Source: Gammaproteobacteria bacterium
Lineage (GTDB): Bacteria; Pseudomonadota; Gammaproteobacteria; Nitrosococcales; Methylophagaceae
Length of the DNA stretch: 64,000 bases
Assembly (NCBI GenBank): GCA_029882915.1
Contig: JAOUJZ010000004.1
Span: 20,254 to 84,253, forward strand
Direction: 5' to 3'
The notes beneath the pieces are model-generated. The model was not told the DNA's origin, made no database searches, and saw nothing but the letters and a program-made list of their open reading frames with translations. Of this stretch, positions 18,110 to 30,061 are shown piece after piece; position 1 is the first letter of the stretch; each line of letters starts with the position of its first letter. The position numbers and the translations under genes were made by a program.

Positions 18110-18990
18110 TTTAATTTGTTTTTAGAACTTTGCCTTTTGACCAAACGTTCCATCATTCGTAAATCTTTCTCTGTTAGGTTAAGCGCTGAGTCTGCCCAGA
18201 CATTAGCGATATCAACTAATTCCTGATAAGTGACTTGATTACAAATATCCTTGATTTTAGACATTGCCCGGTAACTGTTTGGTGAACGTTTGGCGGCTTT
18301 TATGTATTTATATAATTCAAGTTCGCCTTCGCCTGGTTCGGCAAGAATATCAATAACTCCCATCTCATAGAGTTCTTCAGAGTTATAGAGTTTACCCGAC
18401 AGAATCATTTTTTCAGCCGCCGCAGAACCAATTTTTCTTGAAAGTAAGGAATAGGCCCCCATCCCAGGAAACAGGTTAAATAGTACCTCTGGCAAACCAA
18501 GTTTTATACCACGTTCAGCGATAATTAAGTTACTGGATAATGCAGCCTCAAAGCCACCTCCTAATGCATCGCCCTGAATTAATGAAACAGTGGTCAGGTC
18601 AAGGTCAAAGTGGAACATGTTCTGGTAAAGGATATCAATGCATTGGATTGCATAAGATAGCAGACCATCACGATTTTTTTCTTGGATCAATGAGCGGAAT
18701 AAGTGTAAATCACCTCCAAGGTTAAATACGCCTTGCACATTAGAACCGACCACAAGGTAATCATATTTTGTATTACTACTGTATGCCATTTCTGCTTTTA
18801 CATTACTTAGGTACGCTGTTAGATCGTTGAGTAACGTTGGGGTAAAGCATGGTCTGGGTTCACCAGACATTAAGAACCAACCGATCTTGTATTCACTGTC
18901 ATAAAATGTCTTTAATTGTGTATATTTGTTCTCCGTGTGTTGGCCTAGCTTACTATTATAAGGTTCACTTAACTGTACTACAGTATTCAT
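18106..18990 (-). CDS. rpfF: DSF synthase RpfF (crotonase family)
   Basis: A 294-residue crotonase-fold enzyme with the RpfF signatures VFNLGGDLHLF, DALGGGFEAALS and GLPEVLFNLFPGMGAYS. Two glutamates, E148 and E168, are spaced 20 apart exactly like the catalytic E141/E161 of Xanthomonas RpfF, so both thioesterase and dehydratase steps should work. The enzyme makes cis-2-unsaturated fatty-acid signals from acyl-ACP. AGGAGA precedes the ATG. The 3' end overlaps rpfC by 4 bases in convergent orientation, the arrangement known in Xanthomonas. A generic enoyl-CoA hydratase is much less likely given these motifs and neighbours. Confidence 0.93.
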   Translation of the reverse strand: MNTVVQLSEPYNSKLGQHTENKYTQLKTFYDSEYKIGWFLMSGEPRPCFTPTLLNDLTAYLSNVKAEMAYSSNTKYDYLVVGSNVQGVFNLGGDLHLFRSLIQEKNRDGLLSYAIQCIDILYQNMFHFDLDLTTVSLIQGDALGGGFEAALSSNLIIAERGIKLGLPEVLFNLFPGMGAYSLLSRKIGSAAAEKMILSGKLYNSEELYEMGVIDILAEPGEGELELYKYIKAAKRSPNSYRAMSKIKDICNQVTYQELVDIANVWADSALNLTEKDLRMMERLVKRQSSKNKLN

Positions 18991-19110
18991 CTCGTTCTCT
19001 CCTGAACTTGTATGACTTAATGTTTATAGATGACTAATTTTTGACATAATTAAACTGTCTTACATGAGGCAAGCATAAACTGTGCCGATTTTTAGGAGGA
19101 AATAAAAGGA

Positions 19111-19132
19111 GTAACCAATTGAAATTGATTAC
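19111..19132. promoter_or_regulatory. Inverted repeat upstream of rpfF
   Basis: GTAACCAATT and AATTGATTAC are 10-bp arms with one mismatch and a 2-bp spacer. The dyad lies about 120 bases upstream of the rpfF start and downstream of the hslR stop. It has the size of a dimeric regulator site; there is no T run for termination. Confidence 0.4.
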
Positions 19133-19167
19133 TATATTCTGAAACTTTTATTCAGAAAATGAATTTT

Positions 19168-19572
19168 TCAAGTTTGGCGTGTGAATTTAATGATATGCCG
19201 GCGGTCACGTTTATTAGGGCGGCCTTTTTCGTGTCTGAAACCAAGCGGTTGATTTTTGATTTCTTCACGCAATTGTTCACGTTTGGTGATACTGTCATCA
19301 CTCTCAACATAAAGCAACTGCGCTTCGGGAGCAGGGCGACGTTGTTTTGATACGCCCAAAACCGTGATCACATGTTCATAGGGTGGTTTAGTAATCGTTA
19401 AAACATCATTGGCCTTGATAATACGACTGGGTTTAACGCGGTGCTTGTTAAGATGAACTTTACCACCATTAATGGCTTCAACAGCCAAGCTACGGGTTTT
19501 ATAAAACCGCGCAGCCCATAACCACTTGTCTAGCCGTTGACTGTCATCGTGTTGCTCTTCCTGTTTTGCCAT
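19168..19572 (-). CDS. hslR: Heat shock protein 15, S4 RNA-binding protein
   Basis: A 134-residue basic protein with an S4 RNA-binding domain at about residues 13-70 ([25 protein letters not shown]) and a basic tail ([13 protein letters not shown]). Hsp15 binds stalled 50S subunits carrying nascent chains and helps recycle them. The size matches E. coli Hsp15 (133). It starts 9 bases after the acs stop on the same strand, so it is probably read from the acs transcript. Confidence 0.93.
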   Translation of the reverse strand: MAKQEEQHDDSQRLDKWLWAARFYKTRSLAVEAINGGKVHLNKHRVKPSRIIKANDVLTITKPPYEHVITVLGVSKQRRPAPEAQLLYVESDDSITKREQLREEIKNQPLGFRHEKGRPNKRDRRHIIKFTRQT

Positions 19573-19581
19573 TTAATGCCC

Positions 19582-21546
19582 TTATGCCTTTCCTTGTAGC
19601 TGAGGCAAAATGGATTCATTTTCTAATGTGGATGTATCCTGAGTGATTTCTTCACCTTTGGCAATGGTACGTAAAAGTCTACGCATGATTTTTCCGGAAC
19701 GTGTTTTTGGCAGATTGTCTGCATAACGAATGTCATCTGGCTTTGCAATAGCGCCAATTTGTTCGCCAACCCATGCTCGTAGTTCCTGTGTTAGCTCATC
19801 ATCAATACCACCTGTAGGGCGATCTCCTCTTAGCACAACATACGCAAACACAGCCTCACCTTTCACATCATGAGGTTGACCGACCACAGCGGCTTCAGCA
19901 ACACGTGGGTGTGCCACTAATGCCGATTCAATCTCCATCGTGCCGAGGCGGTGACCAGAGACATTCAATACATCATCAATACGGCCCATGATCCAGAAAA
20001 AACCATCTTCATCTCGACGTGCACTATCACCTGCCAGATAATATTTGCCATCAAAATAAGGCCAATAGGTATCTTTATAACGTTGGTTATCACCCCATAC
20101 GGTTTGAATCATAGATGGCCACGGCTGACGAATCACCAAATAACCACCTTCATCTGCATGAGTGATTTCTTCGCCTTCCTGATTAACAACAGCGGCATCG
20201 ATGCCAGGTAATGCCCGGGTGCATGAACCGGGCTTTGTAGTCGTGACTGCAGGTACAGGGGCAATCATATGTGCACCTGTTTCTGTTTGCCACCAGGTAT
20301 CAACAATTGGGCAGCGTCGTTGGCCAATGACGTTGTAATACCACATCCATGCTTCAGGGTTGATAGGTTCACCGACCGTACCCAGTAAGCGCAGTTTTGA
20401 CAGGTCATAACTGTTTGGAATGTCATCCCCCATTTTCATTAAGGCTCGGATTGCAGTTGGTGCGGTATAAAAAATTGTGACGCCTAGGCGGGTGCAGATA
20501 TCCCAGAATCGGCCGCCATTAGGTACAGTTGGAACACCTTCATAAATAACGATAGTTGCACCGGTTGCCAATGGTCCGTATGCAACATAGGTATGACCAG
20601 TGATCCAGCCTACATCAGCCGTACACCAAAAGACGTCTGAGTCCTGAATATCAAAAACCCAGCGCATGGTTGTGATGGCATTTAACAAGTAGCCGCCACT
20701 GGAGTGTTGAATACCTTTAGGTTTTCCCGTTGAGCCAGAGGTATACAGTAAAAATAGCGGGTGAGTAGCATCTACCCAAACTGGCTCACAATCAGAATTG
20801 TGTCCTTTTTCAGCGTCAGACCACCAGATATCACGCTCGGGCTGCATGTTAATGTCATGACCGGTACGCTTGAATACAATCACAGTTTTAACAGAATCAC
20901 AGCCTTGGTTTAATGCAGTGTCAGTGGTGGCTTTAAGTTCTATGATCTTGCCACCGCGATGACCACCATCAGCGGTAATCACTAGTTTTGCCTGAGTATC
21001 TTCAATACGGTCTTTTAATGATGATGCTGAAAACCCACCAAAAACCACAGAATGGATGGCGCCAATGCGAGCACAAGCCTGCATAGCAACAACCGCTTCG
21101 GCAATCATCGGCATATAGATAATAACGCGATCACCTTGAGTAATGCCTTGCGCTTTTAATGCGTTTGAAAATCGGCATACACGAGCATGCAATTCTTGAT
21201 AACTGATATGTTCAATATCACCAGGTTCACCTTCGAAGATAATGGCCGTTTTATCGGCATTATGTTCTAACTGACGATCCAGACAATTGTAGGAAACATT
21301 CAGTTTGCCATCAGGGAACCAGCGATAGAAGGGCGCATTGGATGAGTCTAAAGTGGTAGTAAACGGTGTTTGCCAGTCAATTTCTTTACGAGCCTGTGTC
21401 GCCCAGAACCCGGGATTATCTTGCTCAGCTTGAGCATATAACTCATTGAGCTGTTCGGATGATAACGAAGCAGTGCGAACAAATTCAGCACTAGGTGGGA
21501 AATGGCGGTTTTCATGTAATGTAGATTGAATGTTGTCTTGGCTCAT
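19582..21546 (-). CDS. acs: Acetyl-coenzyme A synthetase
   Basis: A 654-residue AMP-forming ligase, equal to E. coli Acs (652). It carries the P-loop-like motif [15 protein letters not shown], the core [11 protein letters not shown], and the C-terminal motif [15 protein letters not shown] whose lysine is the usual target of reversible acetylation. It converts acetate, ATP and CoA to acetyl-CoA. With the aldehyde dehydrogenase gene upstream it completes an acetaldehyde-to-acetyl-CoA route. Two hairpin terminators separate the two genes, so acs has its own promoter or is attenuated. Confidence 0.97.
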   Translation of the reverse strand: MSQDNIQSTLHENRHFPPSAEFVRTASLSSEQLNELYAQAEQDNPGFWATQARKEIDWQTPFTTTLDSSNAPFYRWFPDGKLNVSYNCLDRQLEHNADKTAIIFEGEPGDIEHISYQELHARVCRFSNALKAQGITQGDRVIIYMPMIAEAVVAMQACARIGAIHSVVFGGFSASSLKDRIEDTQAKLVITADGGHRGGKIIELKATTDTALNQGCDSVKTVIVFKRTGHDINMQPERDIWWSDAEKGHNSDCEPVWVDATHPLFLLYTSGSTGKPKGIQHSSGGYLLNAITTMRWVFDIQDSDVFWCTADVGWITGHTYVAYGPLATGATIVIYEGVPTVPNGGRFWDICTRLGVTIFYTAPTAIRALMKMGDDIPNSYDLSKLRLLGTVGEPINPEAWMWYYNVIGQRRCPIVDTWWQTETGAHMIAPVPAVTTTKPGSCTRALPGIDAAVVNQEGEEITHADEGGYLVIRQPWPSMIQTVWGDNQRYKDTYWPYFDGKYYLAGDSARRDEDGFFWIMGRIDDVLNVSGHRLGTMEIESALVAHPRVAEAAVVGQPHDVKGEAVFAYVVLRGDRPTGGIDDELTQELRAWVGEQIGAIAKPDDIRYADNLPKTRSGKIMRRLLRTIAKGEEITQDTSTLENESILPQLQGKA

Positions 21547-21612
21547 GGTGCAACACCTTTGTAATTATTTGTTTCAGATTCTAGAGTTGGAGTATAGCTT
21601 GGAATGCAAGGC

Positions 21613-21639
21613 AAAAAAAATCTGTCAGGAACAGATTTT
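21613..21639 (-). terminator. Hairpin with T run between the aldehyde dehydrogenase gene and acs
   Basis: On the minus strand the perfect 9-bp arms AAAATCTGT / ACAGATTTT with a 5-base loop run into eight T residues. It lies about 70 bases upstream of acs, so it either ends read-through from the upstream gene or attenuates acs. Confidence 0.75.
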
Positions 21640-21688
21640 GAATACGAAGCAGCTCCAGAGGAGTGAAATATAGGAACATATTTCATTC

Positions 21689-21727
21689 AAAAACTCCCCC
21701 ATCAACACCGTTAATGGAGGAGTTTTT
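21689..21727 (-). terminator. Terminator of the aldehyde dehydrogenase gene
   Basis: Fourteen-bp arms (AAAAACTCCTCCAT on the minus strand against ATGGGGGAGTTTTT, one mismatch) end in a T run, 13 bases after the stop codon. Confidence 0.88.
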
Positions 21728-21739
21728 GGCAGTCTTAAC

Positions 21740-23260
21740 TTAGAAAAATCCCAGTGGGCTTGTGCTGTAACTAACCAACAGATTCTTAGTTTGTTGATAG
21801 TGATCTAGCATCATTTTATGGGTTTCACGGCCTACGCCTGATTTTTTGTAACCACCAAATGCAGCATGTGCAGGGTAGAGGTGATAACAGTTAGTCCAGA
21901 CACGACCCGCTTCAATCCCACGGCCCATACGGTAAGCAAGGTTCATGTCACGTGTCCATACACCGGCACCCAGACCAAACTCAGTATCATTAGCAATAGC
22001 CAACGCTTCCGCTTCGTCCTTAAAGGTAGTGACTGAGACGACAGGTCCAAAAATTTCTTCCTGAAAGATACGCATTTTATTGGTGCCTTTAAGCAGCGTT
22101 GGTTCAATGTAATAGCCACTGTCAAATTCAGCGCCGAGTTGTTCAATGTTGCCACCAATCAGAAGTTCAGCACCTTCTTCTTTACCAATTTCCACATAAC
22201 TCAGGATCTTGTCGAACTGTTCTTTTGATGCCTGAGCACCTACCTGTGTGTCAGTATCAAGTGGGTTGCCGCGAATAATTTTCTTGGAACGTTCAATCAC
22301 GATAGAAATAAATTCATCGTAAATGCTTTCCTGAATCAGTGCACGAGAAGGACAGGTACAGACTTCACCTTGATTGAAGAAGGCCAGCACCGCACCTTCA
22401 GCACATTTGCTGATGTAATCTTCTTCCTGTTGCATGATGTCTTCAAAGAAGATGTTAGGCGATTTTCCACCTAATTCAACTGTTGAAGGAATAATGTTTT
22501 CAGCTGCACATTTCAAAATATGCGCACCAACTGGTGTTGAACCAGTAAAGGCTATTTTAGCAATGCGGGTGCTGGTTGCTAGCGCTTGTCCGGCTTCTTT
22601 ACCAAAACCATTAACAATATTAAGTACACCCGGTGGCAATAAGTCACCAATGACTTCAATCAGTTTGAGAATAGAAACTGGTGTTTGTTCTGCTGGTTTC
22701 ATCACAACGCAGTTGCCTGTAACCAGTGCTGGAGCTAATTTCCATGCTGCCATCAATAATGGGAAATTCCATGGAATGATTTGCCCTACAACACCAAGCG
22801 GCTCATGAAACTGGTATGACACCGTGGTTTCATCCAACTCACCCATGGTGCCTTCCTGAGCACGAATACAGCCTGCATAATAACGGAAATGATCAATACA
22901 CAATGGTACGTCAGCGGCTAGAGTTTCACGAACAGCTTTACCGTTATCCCATGTTTCTGCAACAGCCAGCATTTCAAGGTTCTCTTCCATGCGATCTGCT
23001 ATTTTTAGTAGCAGATTAGAACGTTCAGTAACTGATGTTTTACCCCAGCTAGCTTTAGCGGCATGAGCAGCATCTAGCGCTAAATTAATATCTTCTTCTG
23101 TAGAACGTGGGATCTCACAAAAAGCTTCACCCGTTACCGGCGTGCTATTCGTAAAATATTGGCCTTTAACAGGAGCGACCCATTGACCATTAATATAGTT
23201 GCCGTAACGTTCCTTAAATGAAACGATAGCACCGTCTTTACCAGGTTGTGCATAAATCAT
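21740..23260 (-). CDS. NAD-dependent aldehyde dehydrogenase, AldB/ExaC type
   Basis: A 506-residue aldehyde dehydrogenase starting [10 protein letters not shown]. The ATG at 23260 has GGAGAG upstream and is preferred over the track start at 23293. Catalytic features are present: the general-base Glu in [11 protein letters not shown], the nucleophile Cys in [12 protein letters not shown], and [15 protein letters not shown] in the cofactor site. The C-terminal region ([21 protein letters not shown]) is typical of the acetaldehyde/ExaC branch. It probably oxidises acetaldehyde to acetate, feeding Acs. The divergent AraC-type gene is the likely regulator. Confidence 0.93.
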   Translation of the reverse strand: MIYAQPGKDGAIVSFKERYGNYINGQWVAPVKGQYFTNSTPVTGEAFCEIPRSTEEDINLALDAAHAAKASWGKTSVTERSNLLLKIADRMEENLEMLAVAETWDNGKAVRETLAADVPLCIDHFRYYAGCIRAQEGTMGELDETTVSYQFHEPLGVVGQIIPWNFPLLMAAWKLAPALVTGNCVVMKPAEQTPVSILKLIEVIGDLLPPGVLNIVNGFGKEAGQALATSTRIAKIAFTGSTPVGAHILKCAAENIIPSTVELGGKSPNIFFEDIMQQEEDYISKCAEGAVLAFFNQGEVCTCPSRALIQESIYDEFISIVIERSKKIIRGNPLDTDTQVGAQASKEQFDKILSYVEIGKEEGAELLIGGNIEQLGAEFDSGYYIEPTLLKGTNKMRIFQEEIFGPVVSVTTFKDEAEALAIANDTEFGLGAGVWTRDMNLAYRMGRGIEAGRVWTNCYHLYPAHAAFGGYKKSGVGRETHKMMLDHYQQTKNLLVSYSTSPLGFF

Positions 23261-23360
23261 AATTCTTCTCTCCAGATCTTTATGAAACATCAAGGATAAT
23301 TCCTCACATGGAGGAGCACTTGACCAATATTCTTATTTACTTGACTTACAGTCCACAACA

Positions 23361-23388
23361 GACACAAAATTGAATTCACATTTTGTCC
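23361..23388. promoter_or_regulatory. Near-palindromic site in the aldehyde dehydrogenase/AraC divergent region
   Basis: CAAAAT-TGAATTCA-C-ATTTTG is an almost perfect dyad centred on GAATTC. It lies in the 144 bases between the two divergent starts, close to the regulator start. It is a candidate operator of the AraC-type protein or the core of one promoter. Confidence 0.45.
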
Positions 23389-23404
23389 AACTGTTAAACA
23401 TACA

Positions 23405-24331
23405 ATGCAAATTGAAAAACTACAACTGGAGAAGCGACGCGAGAAAAGGCAGTTATTGATTGAAAATAAACTGACATTCGCGGGTCCAGAGACCGAGCTA
23501 AGTATCTATGACACCTATCGCGCCACATCGGGTGTTGGGCTGGATGCTGACCAATTGATGTATTGCGGTATGGTCAAGGGCAAAAAAATCATGCATGACT
23601 TCCAGCAAACAGAAGGGCAAGTTTTTTTGCCTCATGAATCCTTTGTAATGCCACCAGGGGAATATGTCGAAATTGATTTTCCTGATGCTACCGAAGATCT
23701 GCCAACTACCTGCTTAACCATAGAAATAGCCAAAGAACGTATTGAAACGATTTCAGAGCGTATGCGAGATCTGACCATGATGGGGGAAATTGATCATGAC
23801 TGGGCGTATCAGCCTCATATTGTTCACACTCACCACACAACCGATACTCAGCAACTTTTAGATAAACTGGTAACTTTGTTTACTACCAACCACCCTGACA
23901 AAGCGATGATGGTTGATTTAGGTGTGTCGGAACTCATTATTCGTCTGTTAAGGCAGCAGGGTAGGGAATTATTACTGGCCTATTGTCGCAAAATGCCTGA
24001 TGCCAGCGGTATCACCGCCGCCATTCATTATCTTGAAAAGAACATTGAAATACCATTAGACATAGACCTGTTATGTCGTCACGCTTGCATGAGCCGAAGT
24101 CGGCTATATATAGAGTTTAAAAAACAATTGGGTTGTTCACCAGGTGAATATCACCAGCAAATGCGCTTAAAACTGGCTGCTGATCAAATACGTACTGGCA
24201 AGACAGTCACACAAGCTTGTTATGACGTGGGGTTTAATGATCTTAGTCATTTCAGCCGTCGATTTACCCGGTTTTTCGGCTGTTCACCAAGTGCATACAG
24301 AGAACAACATAACGCTGCTGTTGTGTCCTAG
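23405..24331 (+). CDS. AraC-family transcriptional regulator
   Basis: A 308-residue protein with an N-terminal effector region (about 1-200, no recognised ligand) and a C-terminal double helix-turn-helix of AraC type (about 205-300). The second helix-turn-helix is the canonical TQACYDVGFNDLSHFSRRFTRFFGCSPSAYR. It is divergent from the aldehyde dehydrogenase gene, a common pairing for alcohol and aldehyde-responsive regulators, so it probably activates that gene. A terminator follows. Confidence 0.92.
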   Translation: MQIEKLQLEKRREKRQLLIENKLTFAGPETELSIYDTYRATSGVGLDADQLMYCGMVKGKKIMHDFQQTEGQVFLPHESFVMPPGEYVEIDFPDATEDLPTTCLTIEIAKERIETISERMRDLTMMGEIDHDWAYQPHIVHTHHTTDTQQLLDKLVTLFTTNHPDKAMMVDLGVSELIIRLLRQQGRELLLAYCRKMPDASGITAAIHYLEKNIEIPLDIDLLCRHACMSRSRLYIEFKKQLGCSPGEYHQQMRLKLAADQIRTGKTVTQACYDVGFNDLSHFSRRFTRFFGCSPSAYREQHNAAVVS

Positions 24332-24363
24332 GTCTTAAAACTGAGCATTACAGACAAAAAAAC

Positions 24364-24387
24364 ACCCCGAAGAACGGGGTATCTTTT
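24364..24387. terminator. Bidirectional terminator between the araC-type gene and dksA
   Basis: A stem ACCCCG / CGGGGT with a 5-base loop has a T-rich run on the plus side and seven A residues on the other, so it can serve the regulator (plus) and dksA (minus). Confidence 0.85.
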
Positions 24388-24443
24388 GCCAGCATTAATT
24401 CCTTTATTTAATGGTGGCAGTATGAGGTTTGTTCGTAAAAGTA

Positions 24444-24860
24444 TTAAACGCGGTTCTTTTCTCTAATTTCATCCAGTGTTTTACAGTCAATGCATAACGT
24501 GGCTGTTGGACGCGCTTCAAGACGGCGAATACCAATCTCAGTACCACACGATTCACAGAAACCATAATCGCCTTTATCAAGATCATCTAACGACTGGTTA
24601 ATTTTTTTGATCAGCTTGCGTTCACGATCGCGAGTACGTAGCTCAAGGGTAAACTCTTCTTCCTGAGTAGCTCGGTCATTAGGATCAGGAAAGTTAGCAG
24701 CATCATCTTGCATGTGATGAACAGTGCGATCCACTTCTTCCATCAACTGCTTTTTCCAGTTTTCAAGAATAGCTCGAAAGTGAGTAGTTTGCTCATCATT
24801 CATGTATTCCTCACCCGTTTTTTCTACATATGGGCTGAATTTCGCTTCAATTGAATCCAT
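24444..24860 (-). CDS. dksA: RNA polymerase-binding transcription factor DksA
   Basis: A 138-residue protein with a long coiled coil whose tip carries the DxxDxA motif ([12 protein letters not shown]), and a four-cysteine zinc finger (CESC...CIDC) at the C terminus. These are the hallmarks of canonical DksA, which enters the RNA polymerase secondary channel and works with ppGpp. The length is close to the E. coli protein (151). It is divergent from the cbbY-like gene. Confidence 0.96.
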   Translation of the reverse strand: MDSIEAKFSPYVEKTGEEYMNDEQTTHFRAILENWKKQLMEEVDRTVHHMQDDAANFPDPNDRATQEEEFTLELRTRDRERKLIKKINQSLDDLDKGDYGFCESCGTEIGIRRLEARPTATLCIDCKTLDEIREKNRV

Positions 24861-24974
24861 CTAAAAAAACCTCATAACTTTTCAAAATTTAAGGGCGCAT
24901 CTATACCAGATGAATCCCTGATGTGCAAAAAATTTGTTACTATTCTAGCCTATTTTTTACTAATAAAACGAGTT

Positions 24975-25739
24975 ATGAAGCAATTAAAAGCAGTGATTTT
25001 CGATGTTGATGGTACTTTGGCTGAAACCGAGCGTGACGGTCATCGTGTGGCTTTCAATCGCGCATTCTCAGATGCAGGGCTAGATTGGGATTGGGATGAA
25101 GATTTATACGGCCAATTATTAGCGGTCACCGGCGGTAAAGAACGCATCCAATATTTCTTATCCCATTTTTATACAGACTTCGATTATGACGGCGATATTG
25201 ATGCTTTGATTGCTGAGTTGCATGCTGCTAAAACAAAACATTACGTGGCGTTGTTAGAAAGCAAAGCCATTGGTTTACGTCCTGGTGTATCAAGACTGAT
25301 GGCTGAACTTAGATCATCCGGAGTGCGACTCGCGATAGCAACCACAACTACGCCGGCCAATGTCATCGCATTAATTAAAAGTACACTCGGCGAACATGCC
25401 CTTGAATGGTTCGATTACATTGCTGCTGGTGATGTTGTGCCGGCCAAAAAGCCAGCCTCAGATATTTTTGAACATTGTCTGCAAGAAATTGGTTTGTCAG
25501 CCGATGACTGTCTGGCGCTGGAAGATTCAGCCAATGGTGTGTTGGCATCCTGTGGAGCCAACATTCCCACTGTGGTCACGTTAAATAATTACACTCGTGA
25601 TGATGACTTTACGGGTGCAATCAGTGTTATCACACATCTGGGTGAAGCCAACTTACCATGTGAATATATTTCCGGTGAGCCAATTAATGCCCCATTAATC
25701 ACTGTGGATGTGCTAAAACGGCTACATGCACATGCCTAA
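24975..25739 (+). CDS. cbbY: CbbY-type HAD phosphatase
   Basis: A HAD-superfamily hydrolase of about 254 residues from the ATG at 24975; the track start at 24921 adds a hydrophobic, unconserved leader. Motif I is FDVDGTLAETERDGHRVAFN, motif II is in ATTTTP, and later motifs are AKKPASDIF and LEDSANGV. The pattern DGHRVAFNRAF plus LLAVTGGKERI is the CbbY signature, a phosphatase that removes the Rubisco inhibitor xylulose-1,5-bisphosphate. No Rubisco gene is in this window, so its substrate here could differ. It overlaps the next gene by 14 bases. Confidence 0.85.
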   Translation: MKQLKAVIFDVDGTLAETERDGHRVAFNRAFSDAGLDWDWDEDLYGQLLAVTGGKERIQYFLSHFYTDFDYDGDIDALIAELHAAKTKHYVALLESKAIGLRPGVSRLMAELRSSGVRLAIATTTTPANVIALIKSTLGEHALEWFDYIAAGDVVPAKKPASDIFEHCLQEIGLSADDCLALEDSANGVLASCGANIPTVVTLNNYTRDDDFTGAISVITHLGEANLPCEYISGEPINAPLITVDVLKRLHAHA

Positions 25740-26913
25740 AAAAATCGCCCAGCGGGCTAAAGAGATCTCACCTTTCCACGTGATGGATATTCTGGCGCAG
25801 GCGAGAAAGCTGGAAGCGCAGGGCAGGGATATCATTCATATGGAAGTCGGTGAGCCTGATTTTGATACCCCACTGCCGATCATTGATGCAGGACTAGAAG
25901 CTCTAAAATCTGGAAAAACACACTACACGCCCGCTTTGGGTTTGCCTGAATTACGTCAGACGATTGCTGACTGGTATCAACAACGCTATCAGGTTGAAAT
26001 CTCGGCAAGTCGTATTGTGGTGACGCCCGGAGCATCGGGTGCCTTATTGTTGATTATGGGTGCGTTACTCGATCAAGGCCAAAATGTACTGATGGCCGAT
26101 CCGGGTTATCCCTGCAACCGACATTTCGCCCGATTTGTAGAGGGTAGTGCTAAAGCAGTCAATGTTGATGCCAGTACTGATTACCAACTCACCGATGCAC
26201 ATATCGAAACCCATTGGGATGAAAATACAGCACTGGCACTGGTAGCCTCACCCTCCAACCCGACTGGAACAATGTTAAACCACCAGCAACTAGCCGACCT
26301 GTCCAATGCCGTGAAAGCAAAAAATGCTCATCTGGTGGTTGATGAGATTTACCATGGCCTGACCTATGACGGCTTTGAAGCACCGACTGTCCTGTCAGTC
26401 GATCACAATGCCTTTGTGGTCAACAGCTTTTCCAAATTTTTCGGTATGACGGGGTGGCGTTTGGGGTGGCTGGTAGTGCCCGAAGACTATATTGAAGTCA
26501 TGGATAGACTCGCACAAAACCTGTTTTTAGCCGCACCAACAGTTTCGCAATATGCAGCGCTGGCTGCCTTTAAACCAGAAACGGTAGCGATACTGGAACA
26601 ACGCAGACAGATATTTGAACAACGTCGTAATGCTTTATTACCGGGCTTACGCGAGTTGGGTTTTGATATTCCAGTAACACCACAGGGTGCCTTTTATCTG
26701 TATGCCAACTGCTCAGCCTTGCTCAATGACAACTATCCCGACAGTATGGCCTTGTCCAAATATCTACTGGAACATGCCAGTGTTGCTATCACACCGGGGC
26801 TGGACTTTGGTTCAAATCAGGCCGAACAGCATTGTCGTTTTGCCTACACTACGGATTCTGAACGGTTATTAGAAGCTCTGAAACGAATGGCAAATGTAGT
26901 GAAAAAGAGTTAA
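25726..26913 (+). CDS. PLP-dependent class I/II aminotransferase
   Basis: A 395-residue fold-type I aminotransferase with the PLP lysine in NSFSKFFGMTGWRLGWL, the cofactor contact SPSNPTG, and the N-terminal EVGEPDFDTPLPI. It belongs to the aspartate/alanine aminotransferase-like group; the amino acid substrate cannot be set from sequence. The start (ATG 25726 or 25732) lies inside cbbY, so the two are coupled. Confidence 0.9.
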   Translation: MHMPKKIAQRAKEISPFHVMDILAQARKLEAQGRDIIHMEVGEPDFDTPLPIIDAGLEALKSGKTHYTPALGLPELRQTIADWYQQRYQVEISASRIVVTPGASGALLLIMGALLDQGQNVLMADPGYPCNRHFARFVEGSAKAVNVDASTDYQLTDAHIETHWDENTALALVASPSNPTGTMLNHQQLADLSNAVKAKNAHLVVDEIYHGLTYDGFEAPTVLSVDHNAFVVNSFSKFFGMTGWRLGWLVVPEDYIEVMDRLAQNLFLAAPTVSQYAALAAFKPETVAILEQRRQIFEQRRNALLPGLRELGFDIPVTPQGAFYLYANCSALLNDNYPDSMALSKYLLEHASVAITPGLDFGSNQAEQHCRFAYTTDSERLLEALKRMANVVKKS

Positions 26914-27034
26914 GTAAGGTCAATGCTGATATTAGTTTTGAACCGATATTATTAGCTGTTGGATCTAACGATTGATAAACAACAAATGGGACAAGTTATT
27001 ACTCTGACCCATTTATTTTGGAGTAAATATTAAA

Positions 27035-27463
27035 ATGATAACCGATAAAGCTAAAGGTGTTTTTGACAAAACCATTGATGTCGTATTCAGCGTTATACTG
27101 GCATTTATTGTTCTTGGTATTGTAATTGGAACAGCTCAACTTTTTGTTACAACGTGGAAGCTGTTCGCGTTTGAAGGCATCAGTGAACACTACATTAATT
27201 TAATTGCCGATGTGCTTACGCTCTATGTATTAATTGAGTTATCGCGATCGTTAGTGGAGTACTTTAGCACCCAAAAGCTTCGACTTACTTTTATTATTGA
27301 TGCAGCCATAGTGTTTGTTATACGAGAAATATTGATTGCGCTGTTTAAACACGAGGTTGAGCCAGAAATGCTCTATGCTTTTTCCGTTTTCTTATTTGTT
27401 CTAGGTGCGTTAAGAATAGGCTCTATTCTGGTTAATCAACGAGAACGGGAACTCTTAAAATAA
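27035..27463 (+). CDS. PsiE-family membrane protein
   Basis: A 142-residue protein with four predicted transmembrane helices and PsiE-family features (IADVLTLYVLIELSRSLVEYF; FVIREILIALF). PsiE is named for phosphate-starvation induction in E. coli, but its function is unknown. GGAG precedes the ATG. I see no Pho box upstream, so phosphate control is not supported here. Confidence 0.85.
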   Translation: MITDKAKGVFDKTIDVVFSVILAFIVLGIVIGTAQLFVTTWKLFAFEGISEHYINLIADVLTLYVLIELSRSLVEYFSTQKLRLTFIIDAAIVFVIREILIALFKHEVEPEMLYAFSVFLFVLGALRIGSILVNQRERELLK

Positions 27464-27538
27464 GAGGAATTATGCTCTGATTTTATTTTTTCAAGGAATA
27501 TAGATGAATTTCAATTCAGCCTATGAGCTGTGAGATAA

Positions 27539-29824
<2,286 letters not shown>

Positions 29825-29853
29825 AAAGATTTAAACAGTAGCTTGAAACAAAC

Positions 29854-30060
29854 ATGATTGACATACAGATAGAAAATGCTGACGAAGTGATCTGCGATTG
29901 CAGTGGTACTACTAAAGCCAAGATCGCGAGTTTGGTTGAAAAGGGCGTGTATACCCTTGATGGCATATCAAGAGCCACCGGTGCTAATTCTGGCTGTGGC
30001 TCTTGTGACTATGAAATTGAAAACTTGCTTGATGAACTTGCAGGAATTGGCGATCAGTAA
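29854..30060 (+). CDS. BFD-like [2Fe-2S] protein
   Basis: A 68-residue protein with four cysteines in the order CDC ... CGSC, the arrangement of bacterioferritin-associated ferredoxin and of BFD domains in larger redox enzymes. It has no signal peptide. Bfd helps release iron from bacterioferritin, but no bfr gene is adjacent, and this shorter form may be an independent [2Fe-2S] carrier. It lies 29 bases after icd on the same strand and converges on cysZ with a 1-base gap. Confidence 0.85.
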   Translation: MIDIQIENADEVICDCSGTTKAKIASLVEKGVYTLDGISRATGANSGCGSCDYEIENLLDELAGIGDQ

Positions 30061-30061
30061 T

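Noticed and set aside
18106-18990. Generic enoyl-CoA hydratase for fatty acid oxidation
   Set aside because: The RpfF-specific motifs, both catalytic glutamates and the rpfC/rpfG context fit DSF synthase better; no beta-oxidation genes are nearby.
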